Counted from the stretch's first letter, positions 39,901-46,630 are shown. The stretch is 64,000 nt of DNA from Romanomermis culicivorax (GCA_963922205.1 CAWUHX010000004.1:1302001-1366000), one strand, 5' to 3'. A program made the numbers and translations. The notes: generated by a model not told the origin, from the sequence alone.

Positions 39901-42900
39901 CATTTCATTTGTGGCACCATACAAGGGCACACTATGCAGCGCCTGGTCTATTCCCAATTGAGTGAATTCCCAATTGAATGAATTCCCGACTGAGTGAATC
40001 CCAATTGAGTGTTTTCCAAATGAGAAAATTCCCAATTGAGCGATTCTCATGCGGTGAATTCCCAAATGAACTAACTTCCAATTGGGGGATTACAATTAAG
40101 CGATTGTGAATGCAATAACACTTCTTGATATCTTCGTTCCCTACTTCATATTTTTATTTGTATGTATTTCTTTTTTGATTCATTTTCTGGGTGTGTTGTT
40201 AATGTTTTCATTTATGTATGTTTTAACGTCTCTACTTTCTTTCATTTCTTTAGTCTGTACTTTCTTTCATTTTTTTTCTTTCTTGCTCATGAAATAACAC
40301 ATGACAGGTTGTCATTTTGAATGGCTATAGTTTCCTGCATGATTCTGGTACAGTTCGACATACTTGAGTCTTCCATAATTGCCATCATTGTAAGTGTGAA
40401 AATCTTTCTAAAAGACATAAACAAAAAAATGCTGGAAGGAACAGAGCATCAAGAGAAAGGAAATGTCAATAAAAATTAATACCTTCAAAATAAGTGAAAG
40501 TAGGTGGAAAAGCATTAGAAAAAGAAAGAAAACATTTAAACAGTGACAAGAAAGAAGAAGCTGCATAGAAAAGGTAGCAAGGAAGAGAGAAAAGAATGTG
40601 AAAAAAGAAGAAAAAAGAAAGAATCATGAGAGCTTGAAAGCCAAAAACTAAGATGAAAAGGGACGAAGAAAGGAATAAAGAATAAATTATAGAGGAAACA
40701 GAGGGTGCCAAAATGTAAAAGAATTATATGGAAGACAGCGGTTATTAAAAATGACAACTTGTAATGTATTGTTTCATGAAGAAAAAAAGTAGATGAAAAG
40801 AAAACTAAAATGGTGGAAAGCAGAGACAAAAGATGGAAATGCCAAATCATACATAAATGAAAACATTGAAAATACACATAAAAACAAAAGAAATAAGAAA
40901 TACATACAAAAAACGAAGGGGAAAAGAAATACACACAAAGAAAAAATATAAGGTAAAGAAGAAAAATATGAAGAAAGTTTTAATACATTCTCGATCACAT
41001 GTTTGGAATTGCCAATTGGAATTGGCTCATTTGCAAATTCACTCAATTGAGAATCGTTCAATTGGAAATTGCTCCTGTGGGAGTCGCTCACTTGGGAATT
41101 GGCTTCACTTGGGAATCACTCACATGAGAATACCCACTGTGATCTACTGCATGCTCATTTTTTTCATTTGGATGTTAGATCTGTGTTGTACTGTAATGCC
41201 CAATTAAGGGATTTGTCTGCTGAGGATTCTAATATACTTTTGCTTGACAAATGCAATCTAGACCTTCAACAAAATCCAATAATGGAACAGAACACGATAT
41301 GAAACAATAACAAAAATGCGATGACAACTCCGGAATTCCAAACAACACCAAAACAATTCCCAAATTGTAGTAAAAACTAACTGACTGCAACGATTTCAGA
41401 ATTCAACACGAAAACTAAAAAACTCTCCCTTCCTGATCATGCTTTGCTTTTTATACTGCTTCTTTAAATCCCACCTTTAGGCCATGGGGGGCCCCGCTTC
41501 TGTTTCGCTTTTTCTAACCAATCACTGCTTTGCCTCCCTTTTAACTTGACGGGCTTCTGTTTATCTATGCTTCATTTGCACGCCTACATGCTTTAGTTTC
41601 GGTATTATTTATTACCACACCTACATGCTTTAGTTTCTATGCTTCACTGTTTCCATGTGTTCCACTTGAGTCTTGCATCTGGGTCGGGGTTTTGCATTTT
41701 CTTACATGAACAGGTGATTTAAGACTTTGGGATACTGTATTTCTTGGGAATGTGCATCTTCATGTGACTCGAGTGGATTATAAAACCAGGTGCTGATGTG
41801 TAAAATTATTATGCAATGATTCCTAATTGGGTTACTTATGGATTCTGGTGCAGGAACATTGAAAACAAAGTACTTATACAATACTTGAGAAAAATGTACA
41901 GGATCGTCAACAAGGTGAATAACCACACAAACTCGAAAATACTTCACGAAAAAATGAAATTACGTAGAGTAGTACGATCTACATATTATGTATTATGAAT
42001 TTACATTAAGTCTTATCACTTATCTTACAATACTCAGGCAAATTTAGAGCAAATAATTTTCCAATGCATGTCCCAACTTTATACAAAAATTTGGATTAAG
42101 TTCATATAGTTGACATGTTGGTAGACAAACTGCGATTTGTATCCTTTACTGGACACCTTTTAGTCCTCAGTTCCGAAATTACTCATTAATCGAACTTCTG
42201 CTCCTCTTTCTTTTAGTGCATGCTTTGAATCAGAGATGCTGCAAGCAAGCATAACTATAGCATTGACTCCGATTCTGCCTTATTGTGAACACCATCCCTC
42301 TTCTTTGAGGGCCTTTTCAAATTATCTGCTGATGTGTGGCATAAAAATTGTATTCATTACAGATCCTCCACCCTTATCTGCTAGCTACAGAGAGGTGTGC
42401 TACGCAATAGCTGATGCACACCATACAAAGCTGTTTTGGCAGAACTTTAATGGTGAAATGCATTATGAAAATGTGACGATTCAATTATACAGGAGTATGA
42501 AGTGTGATTTACGACTGAACGTAGTATGGAGAGAAAAAGTTTACAAAACAACGTTCGGAGCCACAAGTTAGTTAATCCATTACATTATGGGATTGTTGAA
42601 TAAATCCTCGTTTTTCAGATATCAAAGTTGAAGAACAGAATATGAATGATAAAATATGCATGGGGTAAGAAATTTAATTTTAGGTAGATATCAGTGGAAG
42701 ATCAAATTTTTTAAGGCCGGATGCTGTCATCATTTGCTTCACTCTTCACCAGCAACAAAGCACCAACATGGGTTGTCTCACAGCTACACTGCATCTAAGT
42801 GTAATGCAGAGACACAGCTTTGACTTTTATTCCTTGTTGACAAACCAGAATGTTCACTTCAACTCATGTCCTCTCCATTGCCTAGTGGTATGAAAATGGA

Positions 42901-42990
42901 AATTATTTTCATGTAAAAAGTATCGAATTGCTATATTTTCATATTTTTTAGATGGATGTGTTTTCAAGTATTCTTCTTTGCCTTTTATGA
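12807..42990 (+). CDS. Large multi-exon gene for a cysteine-containing modular, probably extracellular protein (span of recognised exons)
   Basis: Twenty-one candidate exons are placed by acceptor and donor sites, open frame and matching phase; they encode roughly 1,150 residues. Two alternating segment types recur. Type A has strand-like alternating hydrophobics around one cysteine (INLILKTDCRLLVEIK, VKIKISKHCHLHISIK, VTIQLYRSMKCDLRLNVV). Type B has a C-[FYHR] pair, about 10 residues, then C-[YFL]-x-[GA] and a later cysteine (ICYRLMEF..GCYQG, ICFRFAES..YCYSG, IICFTLHQ..GCLTA). This suggests repeated two-sheet domains stabilised by disulphides, hence a secreted or surface protein. The last residues form a short hydrophobic tail before a stop and AATAAA. 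The N-terminus and signal peptide were not found. I do not recognise the family. Confidence 0.65.
13071..14108. mobile_element. Foldback-type element 3
   Basis: The left end TGGGTCCAGGGCCCGGTTTGACC is followed by repeats of the kind TACGAGT/TTAAGAG. The right end is their inverted image: ACTCATAAGACTC, then GTGAAAACCGGACCCA. Inside, 13380-13800 is related to the centre and arm of foldback element 1 (ATGTCCATTGGATT, TTGAAAAAATGTTG). Non-coding. It lies in an intron of the module gene. Confidence 0.6.
14300..14540. repeat. A/T simple sequence
   Basis: Alternating runs of AAATT and TTTAA type, with almost no G or C, directly before the next exon. Confidence 0.85.
14571..14794 (+). CDS. Module gene, exon 2
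   Basis: Acceptor ACAAATTTTCAG and donor AAG/GTAAAA bracket 224 nt, phase 1 to 0. The product includes FWLGTNCSKYKIVLVCQIHY and, later, SHELIICRVYIDFLPA, which fits the type B pattern, and ends with VNVDWNFSK. Three cysteines. The frame is open and the joint to the next exon is in phase. Confidence 0.55.
14795..15235. other. Intron, nothing recognised
   Basis: Non-coding sequence; a frame near 15060-15240 has several cysteines but no splice sites that fit. Confidence 0.3.
15236..15503. repeat. C/G-tract repeat, diverged CATACATGTA MITE
   Basis: The ends GTACATGTATAG and CACATGTATGAC are inverted relatives. The right side (AGTGGGGGTTCCTACGGCAC) resembles the end of the MITE at 4019-4354. Runs of 12 to 18 C lie between. 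Frames rich in P or G here are products of these tracts. Confidence 0.45.
16320..17195 (+). repeat. Diverged direct repeat, two copies about 690 bp apart
   Basis: 16340-16690 and 17030-17190 share ATATTTTCAA, CAAATCAAATTTTTTGATG, GATCAACATTTT, CCTGATGTG and TTCATGCTATGCAT in the same order. Non-coding; probably copies of an interspersed repeat. In between, short ATACACCATATCAA units repeat in tandem (about 16840-16885). Confidence 0.55.
17361..17437 (-). ncRNA. tRNA-derived sequence (Glu-CTC-like), degenerate
   Basis: On the minus strand an A box TGGCCCAGTGG (17419-17429) and a B box GGTTCAATTCC (17377-17387) are spaced as in a tRNA. The anticodon loop reads CTCTCAA, which would give anticodon CTC. 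The acceptor ends do not pair and the anticodon stem has mismatches, so it is a pseudo-tRNA or SINE head. Confidence 0.55.
17541..17580 (-). mobile_element. Fragment of Ty3/gypsy LTR end
   Basis: Forty bases ending GATGTGCATGTGCAAACACATCA match the terminal part of the LTRs at 11736-11775 and 19522-19561. The rest of the LTR is not recognisable here. Confidence 0.6.
17933..18094 (+). CDS. Module gene, exon 3
   Basis: Acceptor GGCTTCCAG and donor GGA/GTAGGT enclose 162 nt, phase 0 to 0, in phase with exons 2 and 4. The product has VPSLVNVRVDVTMPTRAQQ and YVRSVVCYHTVDKIG; the alternating hydrophobics fit type A. Its base composition is more GC-rich than the surrounding intron. Confidence 0.5.
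19042..19228 (+). CDS. Module gene, exon 4
   Basis: Acceptor TTTTTTCAGATTGCAG and donor A/GTAAGG enclose 187 nt, phase 0 to 1. The product carries VRCDVEDLS, VAECPPFNDGSRSEHAVLSL and CRATDYPMNCG, with four cysteines and the type B spacing. A Ty3/gypsy LTR begins 10 bp after the donor. Confidence 0.6.
19239..19561 (-). repeat. 3' LTR
   Basis: 323 bp, bounded by TG and CA. It contains the palindromic ATAGTTGGCC..CCAACTAT and AGCATGATGTGCACGTGC. It is preceded on the minus strand by a purine run AAGAAGAGAA (complement of 19565-19574), the likely polypurine tract. Confidence 0.85.
19990..20940 (-). pseudogene. Ty3/gypsy integrase, broken
   Basis: From high to low coordinates: the RNase H end ENIIPNMLSQL (family ADMLSR); the zinc-binding region with LHEELMDKAHQGHHSIIRAK and TYWWPGIAAHLKR; then, after a frame change, WKKIAIDVTEPF, which carries the first aspartate of the catalytic core. 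The later D and E are lost among stops. The enzyme would insert the DNA copy; this one cannot. Confidence 0.8.
20941..22171 (-). pseudogene. Ty3/gypsy reverse transcriptase-RNase H, broken
   Basis: The minus frame at 22171-21845 has AHHAAVEKEVQQMVIDNIWE (RT N-terminus). Another frame at 21701-21309 has FTKLHLSKGYFDIALAPES, then GLFQYKGLPMGLMDAASV. The active site lies in a third frame at 21486-21475 as YLED, where the family has Y-x-D-D, so the first catalytic Asp is Glu. At least two frameshifts and several stops are present. Confidence 0.82.
22229..22495 (-). pseudogene. Ty3/gypsy aspartic protease fragment
   Basis: The frame includes ASGIVDLGAKASLFPHSLY. The retropepsin signature D-T-G-A reads DLGA at about 22390-22379, a change of the conserved Thr that would impair catalysis. 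The flap region is not recognisable. Confidence 0.7.
22500..23233 (-). pseudogene. Ty3/gypsy gag region, broken
   Basis: Two overlapping minus frames (23233-22943 and 23126-22773) carry a gag-like, Gln-rich, helical sequence (TLEFLSQLQTLQADCKYVKF). No intact zinc knuckle is seen. It is assigned by position between the primer-binding site and the protease. Confidence 0.55.
23479..23497 (-). other. Primer-binding site of the Ty3/gypsy element
   Basis: Three bases inside the 5' LTR the minus strand reads TGGTGCAGAAAGTTTGTCA. It starts with TGG, complementary to the CCA end of a tRNA. The priming tRNA would end TTTCTGCACCA; its identity was not worked out. Confidence 0.7.
23501..23741 (-). repeat. 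5' LTR, internally deleted
   Basis: It starts TGTTGTGTGGGTCAGTAGG and aligns with the 3' LTR, but lacks about 85 bp in the second half (between TATTTATACACAGAAAA and GTGCACCAGCATGATG). Confidence 0.8.
23742..25551. other. Intron of the module gene, nothing firm recognised
   Basis: Non-coding. Around 24340, GAGGTTCAATTCCTC forms a perfect T-arm-like hairpin, but no A box or acceptor stem accompanies it. Confidence 0.35.
25552..25748 (+). CDS. Module gene, exon 5
   Basis: Acceptor TTTTTATTAAG and donor TTTT/GTAAGC enclose 197 nt, phase 1 to 0. The product includes GIFPIATFRWRKMPYPSDNY and GGHSAIFLGCSKAGAAF; GHSAIFLGC resembles the start of a type B segment. It is separated from exon 6 by a 51-bp intron, a size usual in compact animal genes. 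Confidence 0.65.
25800..26106 (+). CDS. Module gene, exon 6
   Basis: Acceptor ATTGTATTCAG and donor TTTAG/GTAAAT enclose 307 nt, phase 0 to 1. The product begins VADQWCESPFGVRWLDSGDL and has a helical middle (GIQEVAKSFLVGLAQRVQDL), unlike the strand-rich neighbours. It ends STCSPEFSGPF. It joins exon 7 in phase, forming GAT (Asp). Confidence 0.65.
26107..27000. other. Intron, nothing firm recognised
   Basis: Non-coding, with a short (AAT)n microsatellite at about 26728-26760. Confidence 0.4.
27001..28083. mobile_element. Foldback/hAT-like element 4 (AATCCAAATC units)
   Basis: The left arm (27012-27125) holds repeats of AATCCGGATCTGAATCC type. The right arm (27975-28075) holds inverted and direct forms (GGATTCAGATTC, CCAAATCCAAATCC). 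The right end reads ATTCCATCCCTG, i.e. CAGGGATGGAAT inward, which resembles hAT termini; the left end is GATAGGGAAAATCC. The centre is non-coding. Confidence 0.55.
28084..29334. other. Intron, nothing firm recognised
   Basis: A/T-rich, no coding signal or clear repeat. Confidence 0.35.
29345..29784 (+). mobile_element. tRNA-derived SINE with target duplications
   Basis: The head has A box TTGGTCTAGTGG (29357-29368) and B box GGTTTGAATCC (29401-29411) in tRNA spacing. A 370-bp tRNA-unrelated body follows, and an A-rich tail ends at 29784. The 10-bp duplication GAAAAGCTAC flanks it (29335-29344 and 29785-29794). This is the mark of LINE-driven retroposition of a Pol III transcript. It lies in an intron of the module gene, same strand. 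Confidence 0.9.
29795..31665. other. Intron with short repeats, no gene recognised
   Basis: Two direct copies of a sequence with GCAGTAACTT, CACACAAAAAA, CTGAGTGTAAA lie near 30703 and 30799, with a third diverged one around 30900. Confidence 0.35.
31666..32041. mobile_element. Palindromic MITE (TATTCGAATAAA type)
   Basis: The left end TGGTATTTATATGAATAAATG and the right end, read inward ATACCGTATTTATTCGAATA, are inverted. Units like TCGAATAAACGC and GAATAAATGCCG recur in both halves. About 375 bp, non-coding. Confidence 0.65.
32042..32624. other. Intron, one uncertain exon-like stretch
   Basis: The frame 32084-32383 (GFNLEFKIISNQRTTTSVSA, IELTYQCSQVWCKIRP) looks strand-like with cysteines, but no acceptor/donor pair fits the phase, so it is not included in the gene. 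Confidence 0.25.
32625..32642. promoter_or_regulatory. Heat-shock-element-like site, four perfect units
   Basis: GAAGGTTCTAGAACTTTC is four contiguous alternating GAA/TTC units with 2-base spacers, the consensus bound by trimeric HSF. Looser units (GCTCTAGAACC, TAGAATG) precede it from 32579. No gene start is seen nearby, and it lies in an intron of the module gene. Confidence 0.5.
33679..33873 (+). CDS. Module gene, exon 7 (type A)
   Basis: Acceptor GATTCTTTTTAG, donor CCGA/GTGAGT, 195 nt, phase 1 to 1. The product begins DELRFGPLGNPICRESS and has YLINLILKTDCRLLVEIKHL. The alternative frame beginning at the ATG right after the acceptor is closed here, so the phase-1 reading is preferred. 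Confidence 0.65.
34085..35325. mobile_element. Foldback-type element 5 (ACATTAGAGTGCAGG units), copy 1
   Basis: About 25 direct units like GGACATTAGAGTGCA fill 34085-34465. The inverted units (CTCTAATGTCCCTG) fill 35155-35325. The centre is A/T-rich and non-coding. It lies in an intron of the module gene. Confidence 0.8.
35859..35901 (+). CDS. Module gene, exon 8
   Basis: Acceptor TTACTTAG and donor GGAA/GTAAGA enclose 43 nt, phase 1 to 2, encoding DDDPTKEHLSGSCR. A 58-bp intron separates it from exon 9. The same split (phase 2, short intron before the type B core) occurs at exons 14/15 and 19/20. Confidence 0.6.
35960..36105 (+). CDS. Module gene, exon 9 (type B)
   Basis: Acceptor CATACACCAG, donor GATT/GTACGT, 146 nt, phase 2 to 1. 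The product has SICYRLMEFNFNDHGCYQG, then VIVMYELL and a closing cysteine in FEVCPATMD. Identical at the protein level in the second block. Confidence 0.7.
36174..36449 (+). CDS. Module gene, exon 10 (type A)
   Basis: Acceptor GATCTACAG and donor GAAT/GTAAGT enclose 276 nt, phase 1 to 1. The product includes EYGYSRTINVRAERCST, LLDVEWTVNMSTEKYIGDVL and LFVENRNCLLQFNFFTEDKG, with one NMS sequon, and ends HICELCE. It is unchanged in the second block, so it is under constraint or very recent. Confidence 0.75.
36504..36740 (+). CDS. Module gene, exon 11 (type B)
   Basis: Acceptor TTTTTTTGTAG and donor TAAAA/GTGAGA enclose 237 nt, phase 1 to 1, after a 54-bp intron. The product has MRFDIHECYVDDFVDSSGGA, VMCHCFKWINEYTSHGDKCF, EGELIVQSG and ends PFDLCAKIK. 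Confidence 0.75.
36932..37381 (-). mobile_element. MITE, CATACATGTA family, in block copy 1
   Basis: Ends CATACATGTAATTGGG and (inward from the right) CATACATGTAATGGAGCC. The inner part is the reverse complement of 4019-4354 over most of its length, with C runs of differing length. Frames here are spurious. Confidence 0.75.
37694..37878 (+). CDS. Module gene, candidate exon 12
   Basis: Acceptor CCTTTGCATAG and donor ACTG/GTAAAA enclose 185 nt, phase 2 to 1. The product is cysteine-rich: FLHFCTHYCPTCCVKILSRF, then YMCLHIFTVDTKRRD. It joins exon 13 in phase. A short phase-1-to-2 exon is expected between 36740 and 37694 and was not found. Confidence 0.4.
37879..39025. other. Intron, nothing recognised
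   Basis: Non-coding and A/T-rich. Conserved with 52878-54034 but with more changes than the exons. Confidence 0.5.
39026..39220 (+). CDS. Module gene, exon 13 (type A)
   Basis: Acceptor TTTCCTTTTCAG and donor TTGGG/GTAAGT enclose 195 nt, phase 1 to 1, the same length as exon 7. The product includes LPCLHSGFAEINTTAFFTYS, SANVKIKISKHCHLHISIKK and DWGWG, plus one NTT sequon. Confidence 0.75.
39280..39334 (+). CDS. Module gene, exon 14
   Basis: Acceptor CGATATCCAG, donor ACAAA/GTAAAA, 55 nt, phase 1 to 2. It encodes DEVFPPQYSNSRCSIGDT. The 56-bp intron that follows ends GATTTTCAG. Confidence 0.65.
39391..39581 (+). CDS. Module gene, exon 15 (type B), GC donor
   Basis: 191 nt, phase 2 to 1. The product has RICFRFAESHFSDYCYSGVL, MLQKGIILDATNTTIQESAV and NLCAPPND. 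The donor here is ATAG/GCAAGT, a GC-type 5' splice site; the second block has ATAG/GTAAGT at the same place. Confidence 0.7.
39950..41133. mobile_element. Foldback-type element 6 (CCCAATTGAGTGAATT units), copy 1
   Basis: Outer left units such as TTCCCAATTGAGTGAATTCC (39950-40090) are inverted at 40995-41130 as CAATTGGAAATTGC and ACTTGGGAATTGG. The inversion continues inward: CATGAAATAACACATGACAGG (about 40288) faces GTAATGTATTGTTTCATG (about 40760), and GTTTTCATTTATGTATG faces CATACATAAATGAAAAC. The element is thus a long imperfect hairpin. Frames rich in F and S or K here are spurious. Confidence 0.85.
41714..41789 (+). CDS. Module gene, exon 16
   Basis: Acceptor ACATGAACAG and donor ACCAG/GTGCTG enclose 76 nt, phase 1 to 2. 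It encodes DLRLWDTVFLGNVHLHVTRV followed by DYKT, resembling the strands of type A. Confidence 0.5.
41854..41963 (+). CDS. Module gene, exon 17 (3' end uncertain)
   Basis: Acceptor TTCTGGTGCAG after a 64-bp intron, phase 2. The product begins NIENKVLIQYLRKMYRIVNK. The donor is uncertain: C/GTAGAG at 41964 keeps phase with exon 18 here, but the same choice in the second block would create a stop at the joint. AAG/GTGAAT upstream is an alternative. Confidence 0.4.
42234..42566 (+). CDS. Module gene, exon 18 (types B and A)
   Basis: 333 nt, phase 1 to 1, from acceptor TTTGAATCAG to donor ACAA/GTTAGT. An upstream acceptor TTTTAG at 42216 exists in this block but is destroyed (TTTTAT) in the other, so the downstream one is preferred. 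The product contains PILPYCEHHPSSL, LLMCGIKIVFITDPPP, EVCYAIADAHHTKLFW and NVTIQLYRSMKCDLRLNVVW, with one NVT sequon. Confidence 0.7.
42619..42664 (+). CDS. Module gene, exon 19
   Basis: Acceptor CGTTTTTCAG and donor ATGGG/GTAAGA enclose 46 nt, phase 1 to 2, encoding NIKVEEQNMNDKICM. Without splicing the frame meets TAA inside the donor. Confidence 0.55.
42695..42887 (+). CDS. Module gene, exon 20 (type B)
   Basis: Acceptor AGATATCAG and donor CTAGTG/GTATGA enclose 193 nt, phase 2 to 0. The product has DAVIICFTLHQQQSTNMGCL, TATLHLSVMQRHSF and NSCPLHCLV, the full type B cysteine pattern. The intron before it would be only 30 bp, present in both blocks. Confidence 0.6.
42952..42990 (+). CDS. 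Module gene, terminal exon 21
   Basis: Acceptor CATATTTTTTAG, then ATG GAT GTG in phase 0: MDVFSSILLCLL and TGA. Together with CPLHCLV from exon 20 it forms a hydrophobic C-terminus of about 18 residues, possibly a GPI-attachment signal or a membrane anchor. Confidence 0.6.
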   Translation: MDVFSSILLCLL

Positions 42991-42994
42991 AATG

Positions 42995-43000
42995 AATAAA
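42995..43000 (+). terminator. Polyadenylation signal AATAAA
   Basis: AATAAA begins 5 nt after the stop codon of the module gene. The same arrangement occurs at 57994-57999. Confidence 0.65.
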
Positions 43001-43236
43001 CTGACATCAACGACGTTAAATAATCTATTTAATTGTGAATTACTATGTTGAATAATGGTACATTTGCAATGATGGACTTTTATGTTTCACCTATATCCAC
43101 AAATTTTTAAAAGTATCCACATTGTGAAACACAGTTATTCGAAGAAACCTATAACCGATATAAACATCAAAGAAAACTCCTCCAAAACGTGTGTTTTATG
43201 TTGATCCTTCAACCATAAGGTAGAAGTTTTTTGGTT

Positions 43237-43528
43237 GGCTTAGGCTTAGGCTTAGGCTTTGGCTTAGGCTTAGGCTTAGGCTTAGGCTTAGGCTTAGGCT
43301 TAGGCTTAGGCTTAGGCTTAGGCTTAGGCTTAGGCTTAGGCTTAGGCTTAGGCTTAGGCTTAGGCTTAGGCTTAGGCTTAGGCTTAGGCTTAGGCTTAGG
43401 CTTAGGCTTAGGCTTAGGCTTAGGCTTAGGCTTAGGCTTAGGCTTAGGCTTAGGCTTAGGCCTTAGGCTTAGGCTTAGGCTTAGGCTTAGGCTTATGCAT
43501 AGGCTTAGGCTTTGGCTTGGGCTTAGGC
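43237..43528 (+). repeat. (TTAGGC)n array, about 48 units, copy 1
   Basis: Nearly pure TTAGGC with a TTTGGC near the start, one GGCCTTAGGC phase slip and TTATGCATAGGC, TTTGGC and TTGGGC variants at the right end. It lies about 240 bp beyond the polyadenylation signal. Flanks match those of the array at 58236-58587 but not the MITE array at 8849-8983. Confidence 0.97.
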
Positions 43529-43871
43529 GACCATGGGAACTGTTTCAGTCAATTTTGAGAAAATCAAAAAACAAATAAAAGGGCGTAAAGAGATTTTCAA
43601 GGGCTTTCGAATAAGCTATAAAATCATCTTCCTATCTTAAATATTGCCAAAATCAAATGAGGCGGCATTTTTTTCTCCGTAGATTGTAAACAAGTCCTAA
43701 ACAATACCTTCAATTTAAACTGTTTTATAGAGTACGAAAATTTATCTAATTTCCTTTCCAAAACTATTTGTATTATTTCTGTACATGCAACAGGTCAAGA
43801 GATTCTGGCGTTCAAAGTTGGGGGCATCACTTTTTTGGTCAAACATAATATAGTACGCGCTGTGGCAGGAT

Positions 43872-44889
43872 TGGGTAGCAGATCTGCTACCTAGTGCACA
43901 TCGGCTACTTAATGTACGAACCCTGGCTAGTGCACATCCGTTACCATAGTCAGATCTGCTACTAGACAGCAAAAAACGTGAAAAAAGTTTTCCTATTGTT
44001 TTCATAAGGGCTTTCCGAAGACAAAAGAATAAAAGAAAATGGAATACGGTAGGCATTCTGCGTGGTAAAAAATATTTTGTTTGCCACTTTTATGGAACTG
44101 CAAGAATGGTTAAGAAACGTAATACTACAGGGAGTCTACCTAAAAATAAGTCACTAATGAGTAAAGATACATAATAAAATGAAAAAAATGTCCAGGCAAC
44201 CACATTCTAATGTGTGAAAAATTCTTATTTACATAACCAAGTGACCACACAAGCACCTCGAGTGACAGAACAATCAGCCTAGACCGAAGTTTTTCATTCT
44301 TTACCTGTACCAATCGGGGTGATGAAAATATCGTTTTCATTTTGTTTTTTTAATTTTTTTCAAATACTTTTTAAAAGTATTTTATCATTTTTAGTTCAAA
44401 ATTTAAAAAAAACTATTGTTGGAAATACCTCCCGCGTAGACCAAGGGCTGATTATTTTCAGCAAATGTGGATCCATGGCAATTATCCCATTTCTATCGAA
44501 AATTATTGGGATAACCCTGCATTTAGAACAACAAACCCCTGCATCTCACCGGGATTCGTGGCACGCATTTGGCAGAACACAATTTCTTGCATTTACTTCT
44601 GAAAATACAGGGGAATAGAAAATTTTGAATCCCATCCGTTGCAACCGCATATTCCCAATTTTTAACCAATGAAATTTTTTATTTTCATGATACATGCACC
44701 ATCTAATTGGTAAAAAAATTAAATGAGCCTAATAATTTGTAAATGTGTACTGTACATTCTTCCATAATGAAATCCTGCCCAGGCTATTCAACGCACAAAG
44801 TAAATGTAACGTGTTACTTATATACCTCAGCAGAAAGTAGCAGATGTGCACTAGGTAACAGATCTGGCACCGACCCCTGGTGCGCTACT
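43872..44889. mobile_element. Foldback-type element 7 (CTAGTGCACATC units), copy 1
   Basis: Left units CAGATCTGCTACCTAGTGCACATC and variants (43872-43975) are inverted at 44838-44889 (AGCAGATGTGCACTAGG, AACAGATCTG). The centre is non-coding. Confidence 0.75.
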
Positions 44890-45970
44890 TTGATTTTCAA
44901 GCAATGTGGAGCAAATCACTTAGAGAACTATCCAATAGCATAACAATTTTGCATTAGATGATAAATTGATAGTGAAGTCCTCTATGATGACAAGCGAGAG
45001 CCCAAAAAGACAAAAAAGACATTGACTTTATCTGGCACCAAGCACCAGAAAATTTTTTGGGTACCAACTGACATTTGGGGACACTAGAAAATCAATTTTC
45101 TAAATACATTTCACAAATAAGATTAGAACTTTGTGTTCAGAAGTCGTAAACTTTAGAATTTATTATTTGAAAAATTTTAAAAGAACCAGTAATTTATTTA
45201 ACTCTCATGAACTTGGCCAAAAAGATATGAGTGGAAGAGTAGAAATTTCCAAAAACTACTACCAGAGCGTCCCAAGTTCATTTTATTTTGAAAGGAATAA
45301 TCCCTTAAAAAATTTCAGATACTTGGTGTGTCTTTTTTAAAGAATGTTTGAAGGAAAAACTGCAGATCTCCATTTAGTATCAAGATGAATTATTGAAGAC
45401 TACCACTTAAAACATGAGATAATACATTTGTTATGATGAAAACTATTATACGTTGAATGATAGGTGAAGGCAGACATCCTGAAAGCCATATCTGACCTAG
45501 GCAGTACATATCAATGATTAAATTGAAAAAGGCGCAAAGCGTTGGAAATGTTGAAATTATGAACTCCTAAAATGCATATTTTCTGCATGTTATCCCCAAA
45601 ATTTTCTTCCCTAAATGGGGATAGAGCCGTTTGTACATGTCCAAATGACTACCTCAATTTTGTTTGCCACCAAAAATTTGTATTTGCCTCTGACAAAAAA
45701 ACACTGCTTTGATTGGAAAGCAATGACTTTTTCTACATAGGTGACCTATCTATATATTAGAAAATATATCATTGTGTATCTGCACTAGTTCTCTAGAATC
45801 TAGGCATATTTAGCATCCACTGTTTCTTTTCTTATTGTGGACAATGTCGAATTGTTCGCAAGGGTACTTGTGTAACAATAATCCCGCAGTACATCACATT
45901 ACTGCTGATACTGATTCCTGAATAATCCAACAGCTCGCACCCAAAAAGCTACCAGAGAACCTAAAGGCAG
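44890..45970. other. No gene recognised
   Basis: Non-coding sequence between two foldback elements, conserved with 59990-61070. Confidence 0.4.
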
Positions 45971-45971
45971 A

Positions 45972-46630
45972 TTCATACTTCATTGCACGTTGGACATCTG
46001 GCGTCAGGCAAATTATTTTTAGCTTCCGGCATTCAGTGTCAGGCGTCGGGCATTCAGTGTCTGGCATCTGGCAATTTGGCTTCCAGTAAGTTACTGGATT
46101 GAATGGCAATTCATACTTCTTACAGCGCCAGAAAGGTGGGATGACAATTTATTCTTGATTTTACTTTGTTTAATAGTTCGAAATCTGTTCGATATTTTTT
46201 TCAAGAGAAATGGGCATATGAAATATATATAAAAAATTATTTTTCAAGTCTACTCCGATTTATCAGTTGATGATGTCAGATGAACAATATATTCTTGATC
46301 TAGCATTTTTTAATGCTTTCAAGACTGGAAAAAACATTCAAAATATTCAGCAATCAAAAATTAAACAAACGTCATGATTAAAAACACAAAATTTTACCTC
46401 AACTAAAAAATCAATATCCCACATACGTTGTATATGCAAAAGCCAATTAAACACGTGGTTCTATTGAAATTACCTACAAAAATGCTTTGCAGCATCCGAA
46501 AAGTACAAACTGTTTCTAGGCAAAATTCCAGTCTTGTGGCAAGAAAATGGGAGGGCAGATGAAAAATCTAAAAATAGATTTTTTTGGACGATGCTGGATG
46601 GGTGATGCCTGATGCTGGATGAAGTATGAA
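45972..46630. mobile_element. Foldback-type element 8 (GGCATCTGGC units), copy 1
   Basis: The terminal inverted repeat is TTCATACTTCAT. Left units GGCGTCAGGC, GGCATTCAGTGTC and GGCATCTGGC (45990-46085) face GATGCTGGATG and GATGCCTGATGC at 46590-46620. The second block lacks about 104 bp of the left arm. Confidence 0.7.

Noticed and set aside
40106-40934. Several F/S-rich or K-rich frames on both strands, also in the second block at 55115-55859
   Set aside because: They lie in the purine/pyrimidine-rich inner arms of foldback element 6, occur on both strands and have no splice or start context.
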